Shown here one piece after another: positions 8,655-16,324 of a stretch of DNA of 64,000 bases. Positions within the stretch are counted from its first letter, which is position 1; every line of letters begins with the position of its first letter. Origin of the DNA: an uncultured Verrucomicrobiota bacterium (GTDB lineage: Bacteria > Verrucomicrobiota > Verrucomicrobiia > Limisphaerales > UBA9464). The stretch is from assembly GCA_903910585.1 (NCBI GenBank), contig CAIWAH010000048.1:1-64000 (forward strand). The letters run 5' to 3'. The notes under the pieces were generated by a model. It worked only from the letters and a program-made list of their open reading frames with translations, had not been told where the DNA came from and made no database searches. Both the position numbers and the translations under genes were made by a program.

Positions 8655-9644
8655 ATGAACTTCCGAATCCCAGTTTGCGCAATCGCCGTCGCGGTGGTCG
8701 CAGGCACGATTTCCGCCCGCGCCTCGTCGTGGCTCAGCGAGTATCACCTGATCGTCAGCGGCGAGCTCACGAAGGTTTCCGAGGTGGAAGGCCGCGCAGT
8801 GATCGGCAGTCTCGCCTACGGAAACTCGTTCAACGTGGGCGTGAACTACAGTTCCGCGCCGTCCCAGATCAATTTCGCGATCGCGGGCTCAATCGTGGGC
8901 GGCAACGCCCTCCAGCTCAACTCCGGGAGCGTTTACGTGCCCGCCGGCGCGACGCAGAGCGGGAATCAGGTGACCCTGTCCGGCGGCCGCCTGCTGAACC
9001 TCAACGGCGGCGGCTCCCTCCAGACGGGCGCCCCGGCCTTTGATTTCCCGTCCGTTTTCAGCGGCATCGCCGCCGAGTCCGCCCACTACGACACCTTCGC
9101 CGCGAACAGCACGCTGACCCTGCCCACCGGACAGCCGGGCGCCGCGACGTTTGAGGTCGGCACCAGCCTCGGGTCGGACAACGTGGCCGTGTTCAATCTC
9201 TCCGCCACGGAGGCCGCCACGCTCTTCAACAGCAGCCTCGTCCAGCAGATTGACCTCGACCTGAACGGCACCTCGCCGGCGGCCGTGCTGATCAACGTGG
9301 ACGGATCCGCCATCAGCTACATCGCGGGCGGCAACTTTGTCGGCAGTTTCATCGGCACCAGCGCGACCGGGAAGGTGCTGTGGAACTTCACGGAGGCCAC
9401 GAGCATCTCGATGAACAAGAGCTTCTACGGGGCGGTGCTGGCGCCGAACGCCACCCTGTCGAGCACCGCCGGTGCGCTTGAGGGCGCCGTGGCCGTCAAG
9501 AATCTGAGCGCCGACGTCGAGGTGCATCCCCCGCTGTTCAGCGGCACCCTCCCCACGGTCGCCGTGGTGCCCGAGGGTTTGACCTACGCCGCGGGCATCG
9601 CGGTGCTGGGGCTCGTGGGCTGGCTGCGGCTTCGGCGGCGCTGA
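8655..9644 (+). CDS. Choice-of-anchor A family exported protein with PEP-CTERM-like anchor
   Basis: Surface protein of 329 residues. ATG 8655 is preferred because AAGGAG lies 9 bases upstream and a signal peptide follows at once. The body (about residues 28-300) matches the choice-of-anchor A domain. Features are SEYHLIVSGELTKVSEVEG near the start, VLINVDGSAISY in the middle, and the late GKVLWNFTEATSISM and FYGAVLAPNATLSS. The C-terminus is a PEP-CTERM-type sorting tail: VPEG motif, a hydrophobic helix and a final Arg cluster (RLRRR). Exosortase would remove this tail at the cell envelope; no exosortase gene lies in the window. The role of the domain is unknown, probably matrix or biofilm. 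Confidence 0.88.
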   Translation: MNFRIPVCAIAVAVVAGTISARASSWLSEYHLIVSGELTKVSEVEGRAVIGSLAYGNSFNVGVNYSSAPSQINFAIAGSIVGGNALQLNSGSVYVPAGATQSGNQVTLSGGRLLNLNGGGSLQTGAPAFDFPSVFSGIAAESAHYDTFAANSTLTLPTGQPGAATFEVGTSLGSDNVAVFNLSATEAATLFNSSLVQQIDLDLNGTSPAAVLINVDGSAISYIAGGNFVGSFIGTSATGKVLWNFTEATSISMNKSFYGAVLAPNATLSSTAGALEGAVAVKNLSADVEVHPPLFSGTLPTVAVVPEGLTYAAGIAVLGLVGWLRLRRR

Positions 9645-9704
9645 CCGGCCGCGGAAATTCCCCGCGGACTTGTCCCTACCGCCGCGTCCCCTAACGTCCC
9701 CGCC

Positions 9705-11456
9705 ATGCGGCGCGCAGTCGGAGTCCTGATCCTTTGGCTTGGTCTCGGGACAAACCCCGCGATGTCGGCCACCCCCGAGCTGCGGGGCTGGTGGGTGGAC
9801 ACGTTTCATGCCGGCCTGCGCAATGCGTCCGAGGTCGCCCAACTGGTTGCGAACGCCCGGGCCGGCAACTTCAACGCCCTGTTTGTCGAGGTCCGCAAGC
9901 GCGGTGACGCCTACTACAATTCCGCCTTCGAACCCAAGGCATCGGACGTCTCCCCGCAGTCGTTTGACCCGCTCGCCGAACTGCTCCGCCTGGCGCACGA
10001 CACGAGCGGCGGGACGCAGCGGCTCGAGGTCCACGCCTGGATCGTCACCTACAACATCTGGAATTCGCAGAACGGCCAGCCACCTCAGGCTGCCCATCCT
10101 TACCGGCGGCATCCGGACTGGCTCACGCAGAACAACCTCGGCGCGAAATGGGACGGCGCGAACTATGCCTTCGACCCCGCGCATCCCGCGGTGCAGGAGC
10201 ACACCTTCAACGTCGCGCTCGATCTTGTGACGCGTTACGCGGTGGACGGCCTGCACTTCGACTACGTGCGCTACGCCGGTCGCGAGTGGGGTTACCACCC
10301 GGTGGCGCTGGAGCGCTTCCGGCGGATCTACGGCCGGGCCGGCACGCCGCTGCCCGAGGACCTGCTTTGGCGGCAGTTCCGCCGCGACCAGGTGACCGCG
10401 CTGGTGCGCCGGGTGTATCTCGCCACGGCCGCGGTGAGACCCGCGGTAAAGGTTTCCGCGGCGACGATCACGTTCGCGCCGGGCATCACCAGCACGGCGC
10501 AATGGACCTCCTCGGCCGCCTACACCGACGTGCTGCAGGATTGGCGGGCCTGGATGCAGGAAGGCATCCTCGACCTCAATGTGCCGATGGCCTACTTCCG
10601 CCAGCCGCAGAACGGCGCGGACTGGAGCGCCTGGAGCACGTTCGCGAAGAACCACCGTTACCAGCGGCACGTCGCGCTCGGCGCGGCCACCTACCTGAAC
10701 ACTCCCGCTGACTCGCTGCGGCAACTGCGCTCGACCCGCACCGCGGCCACGCAGGGTCCGGCCGACGGCATGGTGATGTATTCGTATGCCGCGCCGGCCA
10801 GCGATGGCACCACCCGCGCCCAGTTCCTCCACCAACTCACGGCCGGTCTGCCCGGTGATACGAATCCGCCGCTGTTCACCGAATGGGCCGACGTGCCGGA
10901 AATGCCCTGGAAATCCGCGCCCACCAAGGGCCACCTGCTGGCCCAGTTGCCCCAGGCGGACGGGAACCTCGTCCAACTGTCGGGTGCGGTGAACCGGACG
11001 GCGCGCACTGATGCGAACGGCTGGTTCGGGGTGGTGGATGTGCCCCCAGGCGAACTCTTCTTCGCCACGACGAACGCCGGGGTGCGCTGGGTGGGGCAAG
11101 TTGCGGTCACCGCCGCCACGGTGGCTCGGCCCACCCTGCTCGCGGCGGCGGCGGATGACGATGGCGACGGCGTGGCCAATGAAGATGAGCTGCTGTTCGG
11201 CACGGCGCCGGACGCGGCAGACTCCCTGCCCCGACTGCGCGCCGTCCTAACGCTCCAACAGCTTCGGCTGGAACTCCGTCCCGGACTGACCGCACGGGAC
11301 TATGTGCTCGAGTCGCGAATGAGCCTCGCCGAGAGCGACGAGTGGCAGGAAGTCGCCCGCGGAACGGCGAATGCCTCCGGTGCCGTTGAGTTCACTCCCG
11401 ACGCAAACTCACAGACGAACGCATTCTTTCGCGTCCGGCCCGGGCGGCGCCCGTGA
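9705..11456 (+). CDS. Glycoside-hydrolase-like family 10 (GHL10/DUF187) secreted protein
   Basis: Predicted secreted protein of 583 residues with a signal peptide (about 1-21). The TIM-barrel GHL10 domain spans about residues 25-390. It starts ELRGWWVDTFHAGLRNASEV and contains FNALFVEVRKRGDAYY, the HAWI strand, GLHFDYVRYAGREWGYHP and DLNVPMAYFRQ. GHL10 proteins include peptidoglycan-modifying and putative polysaccharide hydrolases; the substrate is not known. A carboxypeptidase-regulatory-like segment follows (about 400-465). A calcium-binding DDDGDGVANEDELLFGT then leads into a beta-sandwich tail near residue 480, typical of verrucomicrobial extracellular proteins. Confidence 0.88.
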   Translation: MRRAVGVLILWLGLGTNPAMSATPELRGWWVDTFHAGLRNASEVAQLVANARAGNFNALFVEVRKRGDAYYNSAFEPKASDVSPQSFDPLAELLRLAHDTSGGTQRLEVHAWIVTYNIWNSQNGQPPQAAHPYRRHPDWLTQNNLGAKWDGANYAFDPAHPAVQEHTFNVALDLVTRYAVDGLHFDYVRYAGREWGYHPVALERFRRIYGRAGTPLPEDLLWRQFRRDQVTALVRRVYLATAAVRPAVKVSAATITFAPGITSTAQWTSSAAYTDVLQDWRAWMQEGILDLNVPMAYFRQPQNGADWSAWSTFAKNHRYQRHVALGAATYLNTPADSLRQLRSTRTAATQGPADGMVMYSYAAPASDGTTRAQFLHQLTAGLPGDTNPPLFTEWADVPEMPWKSAPTKGHLLAQLPQADGNLVQLSGAVNRTARTDANGWFGVVDVPPGELFFATTNAGVRWVGQVAVTAATVARPTLLAAAADDDGDGVANEDELLFGTAPDAADSLPRLRAVLTLQQLRLELRPGLTARDYVLESRMSLAESDEWQEVARGTANASGAVEFTPDANSQTNAFFRVRPGRRP

Positions 11457-11476
11457 GCCACTCGCGGCCAGCCCGG

Positions 11477-11818
11477 TCAATCCACCCCGAAGTCCTCCAC
11501 GAAGCGTCCGTCTTCACGGTATTGGTCGGGGTGGATGGCCAACTGTTCGAGCACGATCCGGCGGACAGCCCCGGCGATTTCATCCCGCGACAGCTTGGGG
11601 CGCACCACGGCCGGATCCGGCGAGCGGGCGTGGTTGGTGACGAACCAGCCCGTCTTCCGCGGTGGCGGTGGCCGGAACAGCTCGCCTCGTTCTTGCGCAG
11701 TCACCAGCCACTCGATGACGTCCCGGGGTGTCCCCATCTGTTCCGCGGCGGCGGCGGAAATCTCGATTCCGAATTCTTCCTCCATGGCCATCACCAGTTC
11801 CACGGCATCGAGTCCCAT
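11477..11818 (-). CDS. Acyl-carrier-like protein with circularly permuted halves and no serine
   Basis: Protein of 113 residues. Residues 1-43 (GLDAVELVMAMEEEFGIEI and a MGTPRDVIEWLV helix) match helices II-IV of an acyl carrier protein, the part that normally follows the phosphopantetheine serine. After a Pro-rich linker, residues 75-113 (LSRDEIAGAVRRIVLEQLAI to RFVEDFGVD, then stop) match helix I up to the same serine. The order is therefore swapped and the chain ends where the DSL motif should begin. The serine position is a Gly at residue 2, so no 4'-phosphopantetheine site is visible. It may bind a partner rather than carry acyl groups. It is divergent from the peptidase gene and has no fatty-acid genes nearby. 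Confidence 0.75.
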   Translation of the reverse strand: MGLDAVELVMAMEEEFGIEISAAAAEQMGTPRDVIEWLVTAQERGELFRPPPPRKTGWFVTNHARSPDPAVVRPKLSRDEIAGAVRRIVLEQLAIHPDQYREDGRFVEDFGVD

Positions 11819-11864
11819 GACTTCGCTCTGCCCTCCGGCGCGGTCCCATGTCAAGCTGCGCGGC

Positions 11865-13814
11865 GTGCGCACGCTGTTCCTCCTCCTGCTCACCGTTTCG
11901 TCCGTTGCCCTTGGCGCGGACTGGCAGCCGCTCTTCGACGGCAAGACCCTCGCCGGCTGGACCCCGACCAAGTTCGGCGGCGGCGGCGAGATCGAGGTGA
12001 AGGACGGCGCCCTCGTGCTCAACCAGGGCATCCTCACGGGGATCAACTACACCAATCCCGTGCCCACGGTGGATTACGAGGTCGCCTTCGAGGCCCGGCG
12101 CACGATGGGACAGGACTTTTTCTGCGGCCTGACGTTTCCGGTGCGCGATTCCCACGCCACGCTGGTGCTGGGCGGCTGGGGCGGCGCCGTGGTGGGCATC
12201 TCCTCGCTCAACAACCAGGACGCCTCGCAGAACGACACGACCCAATACCGCAACTTCAAGACCGGCCAATGGTATCGGTTCCGCTTGGCCGTCACCGCGA
12301 CGAATCTCAGCCTGTGGCTGGACGACGAGCAGGTCATCAACGCAGACATCACCGACGTCGAGGTGTCGCTGCGCCCGGGGGAAATCGAACTGAGCAAGCC
12401 CTTCGGCATCGCCACCTGGAGCACCACCGGCGAAATCCGCGACCTGAAGCTCCGCCGGCTCAAGGACGATCCGAAGGCCGCCCCGACGCACCGCGGTCCC
12501 GCGACCAACGCGGTGCCGCTGCCGGCCGCACTGGTCGGCCAGCTCCAGCGCCTCGTCGCGGTCGCGACCAATTCCGGGGTCGGTCACCTGCGGCTCGCGG
12601 AACTGTGCGACACCTTCGGCGCACGTCCTTCCGGCTCGACGAACCTTTCCGCAGCCGTGGACTGGGCGCTGGCCAAGCTCAAGGCCGACGGCCTGGAAAA
12701 CGTCCGGCGCGAACCGGTTAAGGTCCGCCGCTGGACCCGCGGTGAGGAAAGCGCGGAGCTGGTTTCGCCTCGGGCCGAAAAACTGCCGGTGCTCGGTTTC
12801 GGCGGCACCGCCGCCACGCCGCCCGAAGGCATCACGGCGCCTGTGCTGGTGGTTTCCGGCTTCGCCGAGCTCACCAACCGCGCCGCCGAAGCCAAAGGGC
12901 GCATCGTGATCTTCAACGCGCCTTACACCGGTTACGGCGACTCCGTGCGCTATCGCTGGAGCGGCGCCGTCGAGGCCGCGAAGGTCGGCGCGGTGGCCAG
13001 CGCCACGCGGAGCATCACGCCATTCTCCCTGCGCACGCCGCACACCGGCATGATGCGTTACGACGACGCGGTGCCGAAGATTCCCCACGCCGGCCTCGCG
13101 ACCGAAGACGTCGAACGCCTCGCCCGCCTGCAGGGCCGCGGCCAGACGCCCGTGCTGCGCCTGAAGCTTTCCGCGGCCTTCGGTGAGGAAGTCGAGGATG
13201 CCAACGTCATCGCGGAACTTCGCGGGCGGGAAAAGCCGGAGGAGATCGTCGTCATCGGCGGGCATTTCGACTCGTGGGATGTCGGCCAGGGCGCCCTAGA
13301 CGACGGCGGCGGCTGCATCGCCGCGTGGGAAGTGTTGCGGTTGCTCAAGGAAGCCGGCCTCACGCCGCGGCGAACCCTCCGGCTGGTGCTGTGGACCAAC
13401 GAGGAGTTCGGGCTCGGCGGCGCCAAGGCCTACCGCGACGCCCACCGCGCCGAACTCGCCCGCCACGTCGCCGGCATCGAGACCGACAGCGGCACGTATG
13501 AACCGTCCGGCTACGGTTTCACCGGCAGTGAACGCGGCGGGGAGCTCATCCGCGGCATCACGGCATTTCTCGGCGAAGCGCTCGGCGCCGGCGAGTTCGG
13601 CCTGGGTGCCGGCGAGGCCGATCTCACCCCGCTGCTGGAGGAAGGCGTGCCGTCGCTGGGACTGCGGCTCAAGCCGAACAACTACTTCTGGTTCCACCAC
13701 ACCGACGCCGACACCGTGGACAAGGTGGACCCGCAGGCCCTGCGCCGCTGCACCGCCGCGCTGGCGGTGATGGCCTACGCGCTGGCCGAACTCGAAACCC
13801 CGCTGCCGCGCTGA
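11865..13814 (+). CDS. Secreted M28 aminopeptidase fused to an N-terminal DUF1080-like domain
   Basis: Exported protein of about 649 residues. After the signal peptide comes a 3-keto-disaccharide-hydrolase-like (DUF1080) sandwich, about residues 20-200 (DWQPLFDGKTLAGWT, TTGEIRDLKLRRL). The rest resembles M28 carboxypeptidase Q-type zinc peptidases. A PA-like insert (about 285-430) is followed by metal ligands in GGHFDSWDVG (about 465), DDGGG (about 478), TNEEFG (about 511), ETDSGT (about 541) and WFHHTDADTVDKVD (about 609). Two zinc ions and peptide cleavage are expected. The start is uncertain: GTG 11865 gives a compact signal peptide, while ATG 11817 would overlap the divergent gene. RidA follows 4 bases downstream, suggesting co-transcription. 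Confidence 0.87.
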   Translation: MRTLFLLLLTVSSVALGADWQPLFDGKTLAGWTPTKFGGGGEIEVKDGALVLNQGILTGINYTNPVPTVDYEVAFEARRTMGQDFFCGLTFPVRDSHATLVLGGWGGAVVGISSLNNQDASQNDTTQYRNFKTGQWYRFRLAVTATNLSLWLDDEQVINADITDVEVSLRPGEIELSKPFGIATWSTTGEIRDLKLRRLKDDPKAAPTHRGPATNAVPLPAALVGQLQRLVAVATNSGVGHLRLAELCDTFGARPSGSTNLSAAVDWALAKLKADGLENVRREPVKVRRWTRGEESAELVSPRAEKLPVLGFGGTAATPPEGITAPVLVVSGFAELTNRAAEAKGRIVIFNAPYTGYGDSVRYRWSGAVEAAKVGAVASATRSITPFSLRTPHTGMMRYDDAVPKIPHAGLATEDVERLARLQGRGQTPVLRLKLSAAFGEEVEDANVIAELRGREKPEEIVVIGGHFDSWDVGQGALDDGGGCIAAWEVLRLLKEAGLTPRRTLRLVLWTNEEFGLGGAKAYRDAHRAELARHVAGIETDSGTYEPSGYGFTGSERGGELIRGITAFLGEALGAGEFGLGAGEADLTPLLEEGVPSLGLRLKPNNYFWFHHTDADTVDKVDPQALRRCTAALAVMAYALAELETPLPR

Positions 13815-13818
13815 GCCC

Positions 13819-14280
13819 ATGACCGCCGAACAACGCCTTCACGTTCTCGGTCTCACGCTACCGCCGGCACCGGCCGCGGTGGCGGCCTACGAACCGTGGG
13901 TGCGCACGGGCAACCTGGTGTTCACTTCCGGACAGCTTCCGTGGCGCGACGGCCGGATTGCCTTTGCGGGCCGATTGGGCGCGGAGTTCACGGTCGAGCA
14001 GGGCTACGAGGCCGCCCGCCAGTGCGCGCTCAACGTCCTCGCGCAGCTCAAGGCCGCGGCCGGCGATCTCGAAAAGGTCCGCCGGCTGGTGCGCGTTGAG
14101 GGCTACGTCCACTGCGCGCCCGGATTTCGCGGCCATCCGCTGGTGCTGAACGGCGCCTCGGAACTGTTCAACGCGGTCTTCGGCGAACGCGGCGCCCACG
14201 CCCGGCTGGCCGTGGGCATCAGCGACATGCCGCTGGATGCCGCCGTGCAACTCACCGTGACCGCGGAAGTCGCGGACTGA
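13819..14280 (+). CDS. RidA family protein (YjgF/YER057c/UK114)
   Basis: Protein of 153 residues in the longer YjgF-like-1 subgroup. RidA proteins hydrolyse reactive enamine/imine intermediates from PLP enzymes; this subgroup is less well understood. Recognisable parts are the N-terminal PPAPAAVAAYEPWVRTGNLVFTSGQLP, YEAARQCALNVLAQLKAA, and the C-terminal strand ARLAVGISDMPLDAAVQL. The canonical substrate-binding arginine and glutamate of classical RidA are not clearly conserved: the R-x-AVGVxxLP equivalent reads LAVGISDMPL. It starts 4 bases after the M28 peptidase gene and ends just before a MITE-like repeat. Confidence 0.92.
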   Translation: MTAEQRLHVLGLTLPPAPAAVAAYEPWVRTGNLVFTSGQLPWRDGRIAFAGRLGAEFTVEQGYEAARQCALNVLAQLKAAAGDLEKVRRLVRVEGYVHCAPGFRGHPLVLNGASELFNAVFGERGAHARLAVGISDMPLDAAVQLTVTAEVAD

Positions 14281-14288
14281 GTCCGAAA

Positions 14289-14410
14289 CCCGAAGTTGGA
14301 GCTCTGAAAGAGCGGCCCCAGCCAGCCAAGGGCGTTGCCCCGGGCTGACTTGTTGCAGGCCGTTGGCCTGCCCCGTGGCGCTGGTGCGAAATTTCAATCC
14401 GGAGTTCGGG
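14289..14410. repeat. MITE-like palindromic repeat, copy A (short form)
   Basis: Non-coding element of about 122 bases placed 9 bases after the RidA stop. It starts with CCCGAA and ends with GGAGTTCGGG, so its termini are inverted copies. Inside are the GCTCTGAAAGAGCG hairpin, a CCAAGGGCGTTGCCCCGGGCTG block and GGCGCTGGTGCGAAA. All recur in copies B (21866-22092) and C (26073-26309). This copy lacks the central GCCCTTTCAGGGC section of the longer copies. There is no coding capacity; movement by a transposase elsewhere is an inference. Confidence 0.75.
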
Positions 14411-14466
14411 TTGAGTCCAGGCACCGAGAGCTGCCTTCGCAAACACGCGGGCGCCGGTCTTCAGCC

Positions 14467-14904
14467 TCACCGTCGGCGAGGCCGGCGGGTGTCCGCGGCG
14501 AAGGCATTCACGACGTGGCGCACTTCCCGGACCGCACCGTCGGCGAGCAGCACTTCCACCACGTCGAAGCGCCACTTGACCCGTGGGTCGCGGAGCTGCC
14601 GACGGTAATCCTCGGCGGTCAACGACAGCGCCCGGCGTTTGCGCGCGTCCACCGCCGCCGCGGGACGGACCCAATCTTCCGAGGAACGGGTCTTCACCTC
14701 GACGAACACCAGGCAATCGCCGTCGCGGAACACGAGGTCGAGCTCGCCGTGGGGCGAACGGTAATTCGCGGTGAGAAACGTGAGTCCGGCCCGCTCCAGC
14801 TCACGTCGGGCCGCCTCCTCGCCCAACCGCCCCCGGCGCAAGTGCTCGGGCACGGGAGCCGCGTTCCGAAAGAACAGTCCGCGGAGTTTTGCCAGCAGGC
14901 TCAC
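14467..14904 (-). CDS. YraN/UPF0102 family nuclease-fold protein
   Basis: Protein of 145 residues from GTG 14904 (a TTG at 14940 would add 12). It belongs to UPF0102, a small restriction-endonuclease-like fold related to Holliday-junction resolvases, of unproven function. The hallmarks are present: RRGRLGEEAARRELERAGLTFLTANYR, GELDLVFRDGDCLVFVEVKTR with the D-(x)n-ExK catalytic-like residues, and KRRALSLTAEDY. In many bacteria yraN lies near rnhB or LPS genes; here it faces a hypothetical membrane-anchored protein across a 109-base gap. A MITE-like repeat lies 56 bases beyond its 3' end. Confidence 0.92.
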   Translation of the reverse strand: MSLLAKLRGLFFRNAAPVPEHLRRGRLGEEAARRELERAGLTFLTANYRSPHGELDLVFRDGDCLVFVEVKTRSSEDWVRPAAAVDARKRRALSLTAEDYRRQLRDPRVKWRFDVVEVLLADGAVREVRHVVNAFAADTRRPRRR

Positions 14905-15013
14905 GTCGCCGACGACACCACGGCCGGAATCGGAAAACAAATGAACTCCCGAACCGGACGGCGGGCAGACGCGAACCCGCCGCCCGCAAATCCCCCGGCA
15001 AACCGGGTTCCCG

Positions 15014-16309
15014 GTGAATTCCGCCGGACCCGCCGCGTCGGAGGCAGGCGTCTCCGGAGCCTGGCCTCACTTGAACTTCCCCACCACCGCCCGCTGGATC
15101 GGCCTCGCCGTCCTGCTCGCCGTCATCGCGGTGCTGGCCCGGACCGCAACCGTCCCGCGTGAATGGCCCCTGCCGGACGGCACGCGGCTGCGTTACGTCG
15201 GCGCGACCTACGGCACGAATCACCCGTCGCCGCTCAAGCATTTCTGGGAACATTGGCCGCTGCCCGCGTTCCTGGCCCGGCGGCTGCCGTCGGAGGGCTG
15301 GGGACGGGACTGGCCCAGCCAAGGGCCGGCCTTCCTGCTGTGGTTCCGCACCGACCGGACCGTTTCGCCCGAGGAAAGCTACCGCTGGGATCTGGCGGAT
15401 GAATCCGGACTCGTTGCGGCCGACTTCAATTTCCTTCAACTCGCGGCCACCAACGGTGCGACCGGGCTGCGGCTCGATTACGGGGCCTTTCCCCGTCATG
15501 GCCGGCGGCTGCGCCTGATCGCCCAGCACTACGACCGCGGGTCGAACTGTTACCGGCCGGTGCTGGAACTGGAATTGCCCAATCCGCGTCCTCTCCAACT
15601 CACCAACACCACAATGGCGCCGCCGCTGCCGCAGACCGTCCGGGACGGCGAGCTCGCATTCACGCTGACCACCTTTACCACCGGACTGGAACGTCACTCG
15701 GGCTTCAGCCTTGTGCCGGCCAGAAGCAATTCCGTGCCCACGGCCCGGCTCGATTTTCTCACTCTCAGCAACGGCGTGCCCAACCGGACGTGGTTCCCGC
15801 TCAACGCCCGGCTCACCGATCTCGAAGGACATGCGCTGAACGCTCAGCCCATTGACTGGCTGGGGTCGCAGAACGGCTGGTCGCTCAAGCTCGAACCGGC
15901 TCCCTGGGCCGGTCAGCCGTGGCGCCTGAAAGTTGAATTCTCCCGCAACGAGGGCTTCGCCGAGGATGAGCTCACGACGTTCAAGACCCTGCCCTTGCCG
16001 GGCGTGAACGGTGAACTGCTGGACCTCCGGCGGACGATTGGTGGACGGGAATTCGTGCTGACCCAGGTGCGGCAGGGTGCAGATGATCGCGACTGGAAAG
16101 TGCAGGCGCGACTCACGCGCAGGGAACCGGGCGTGAGCCTCACCCTCGTCGAAGCCCGCGACAATCACGGTCGCCGGCTTTGGCATCATCCGCGTCACCT
16201 GACGTTCCGGGAATGGACCGACACCCAATCCGTGGACCTGACCTTCGCGGTCCACACCAGCCGCTTTGCCGAGTTCGTGGCCGAACCCAGCGACGTGCGG
16301 ACGCGTTGA
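15014..16309 (+). CDS. Hypothetical membrane-anchored protein
   Basis: Protein of 431 residues from GTG 15014. One hydrophobic segment lies near the N-terminus (WIGLAVLLAVIAVLA, about residues 29-43) and acts as a signal anchor. The remaining roughly 390 residues would lie outside the cytoplasm. This part is Trp/Arg-rich and predicted mainly beta; it has LPDGTRLRYVGATYGTNH early and two domain-like halves (about 60-210 and 215-420). The Thr/Asn-rich FTLTTFTTGLERHSGF and the strand ELTTFKTLPLPG resemble beta-sandwich repeats. I recognise no family. It is read convergently with the amidase gene (15-base gap). Confidence 0.7.
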   Translation: MNSAGPAASEAGVSGAWPHLNFPTTARWIGLAVLLAVIAVLARTATVPREWPLPDGTRLRYVGATYGTNHPSPLKHFWEHWPLPAFLARRLPSEGWGRDWPSQGPAFLLWFRTDRTVSPEESYRWDLADESGLVAADFNFLQLAATNGATGLRLDYGAFPRHGRRLRLIAQHYDRGSNCYRPVLELELPNPRPLQLTNTTMAPPLPQTVRDGELAFTLTTFTTGLERHSGFSLVPARSNSVPTARLDFLTLSNGVPNRTWFPLNARLTDLEGHALNAQPIDWLGSQNGWSLKLEPAPWAGQPWRLKVEFSRNEGFAEDELTTFKTLPLPGVNGELLDLRRTIGGREFVLTQVRQGADDRDWKVQARLTRREPGVSLTLVEARDNHGRRLWHHPRHLTFREWTDTQSVDLTFAVHTSRFAEFVAEPSDVRTR

Positions 16310-16324
16310 GGCCGTGGCGTCCGA

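Noticed and set aside
8889-11099. Very long open frame antisense to the choice-of-anchor A and GHL10 genes
   Set aside because: Arg/Gly/His-rich low-complexity translation with no motif; both genes on the plus strand have clear domains. Long antisense frames are expected at this G+C.
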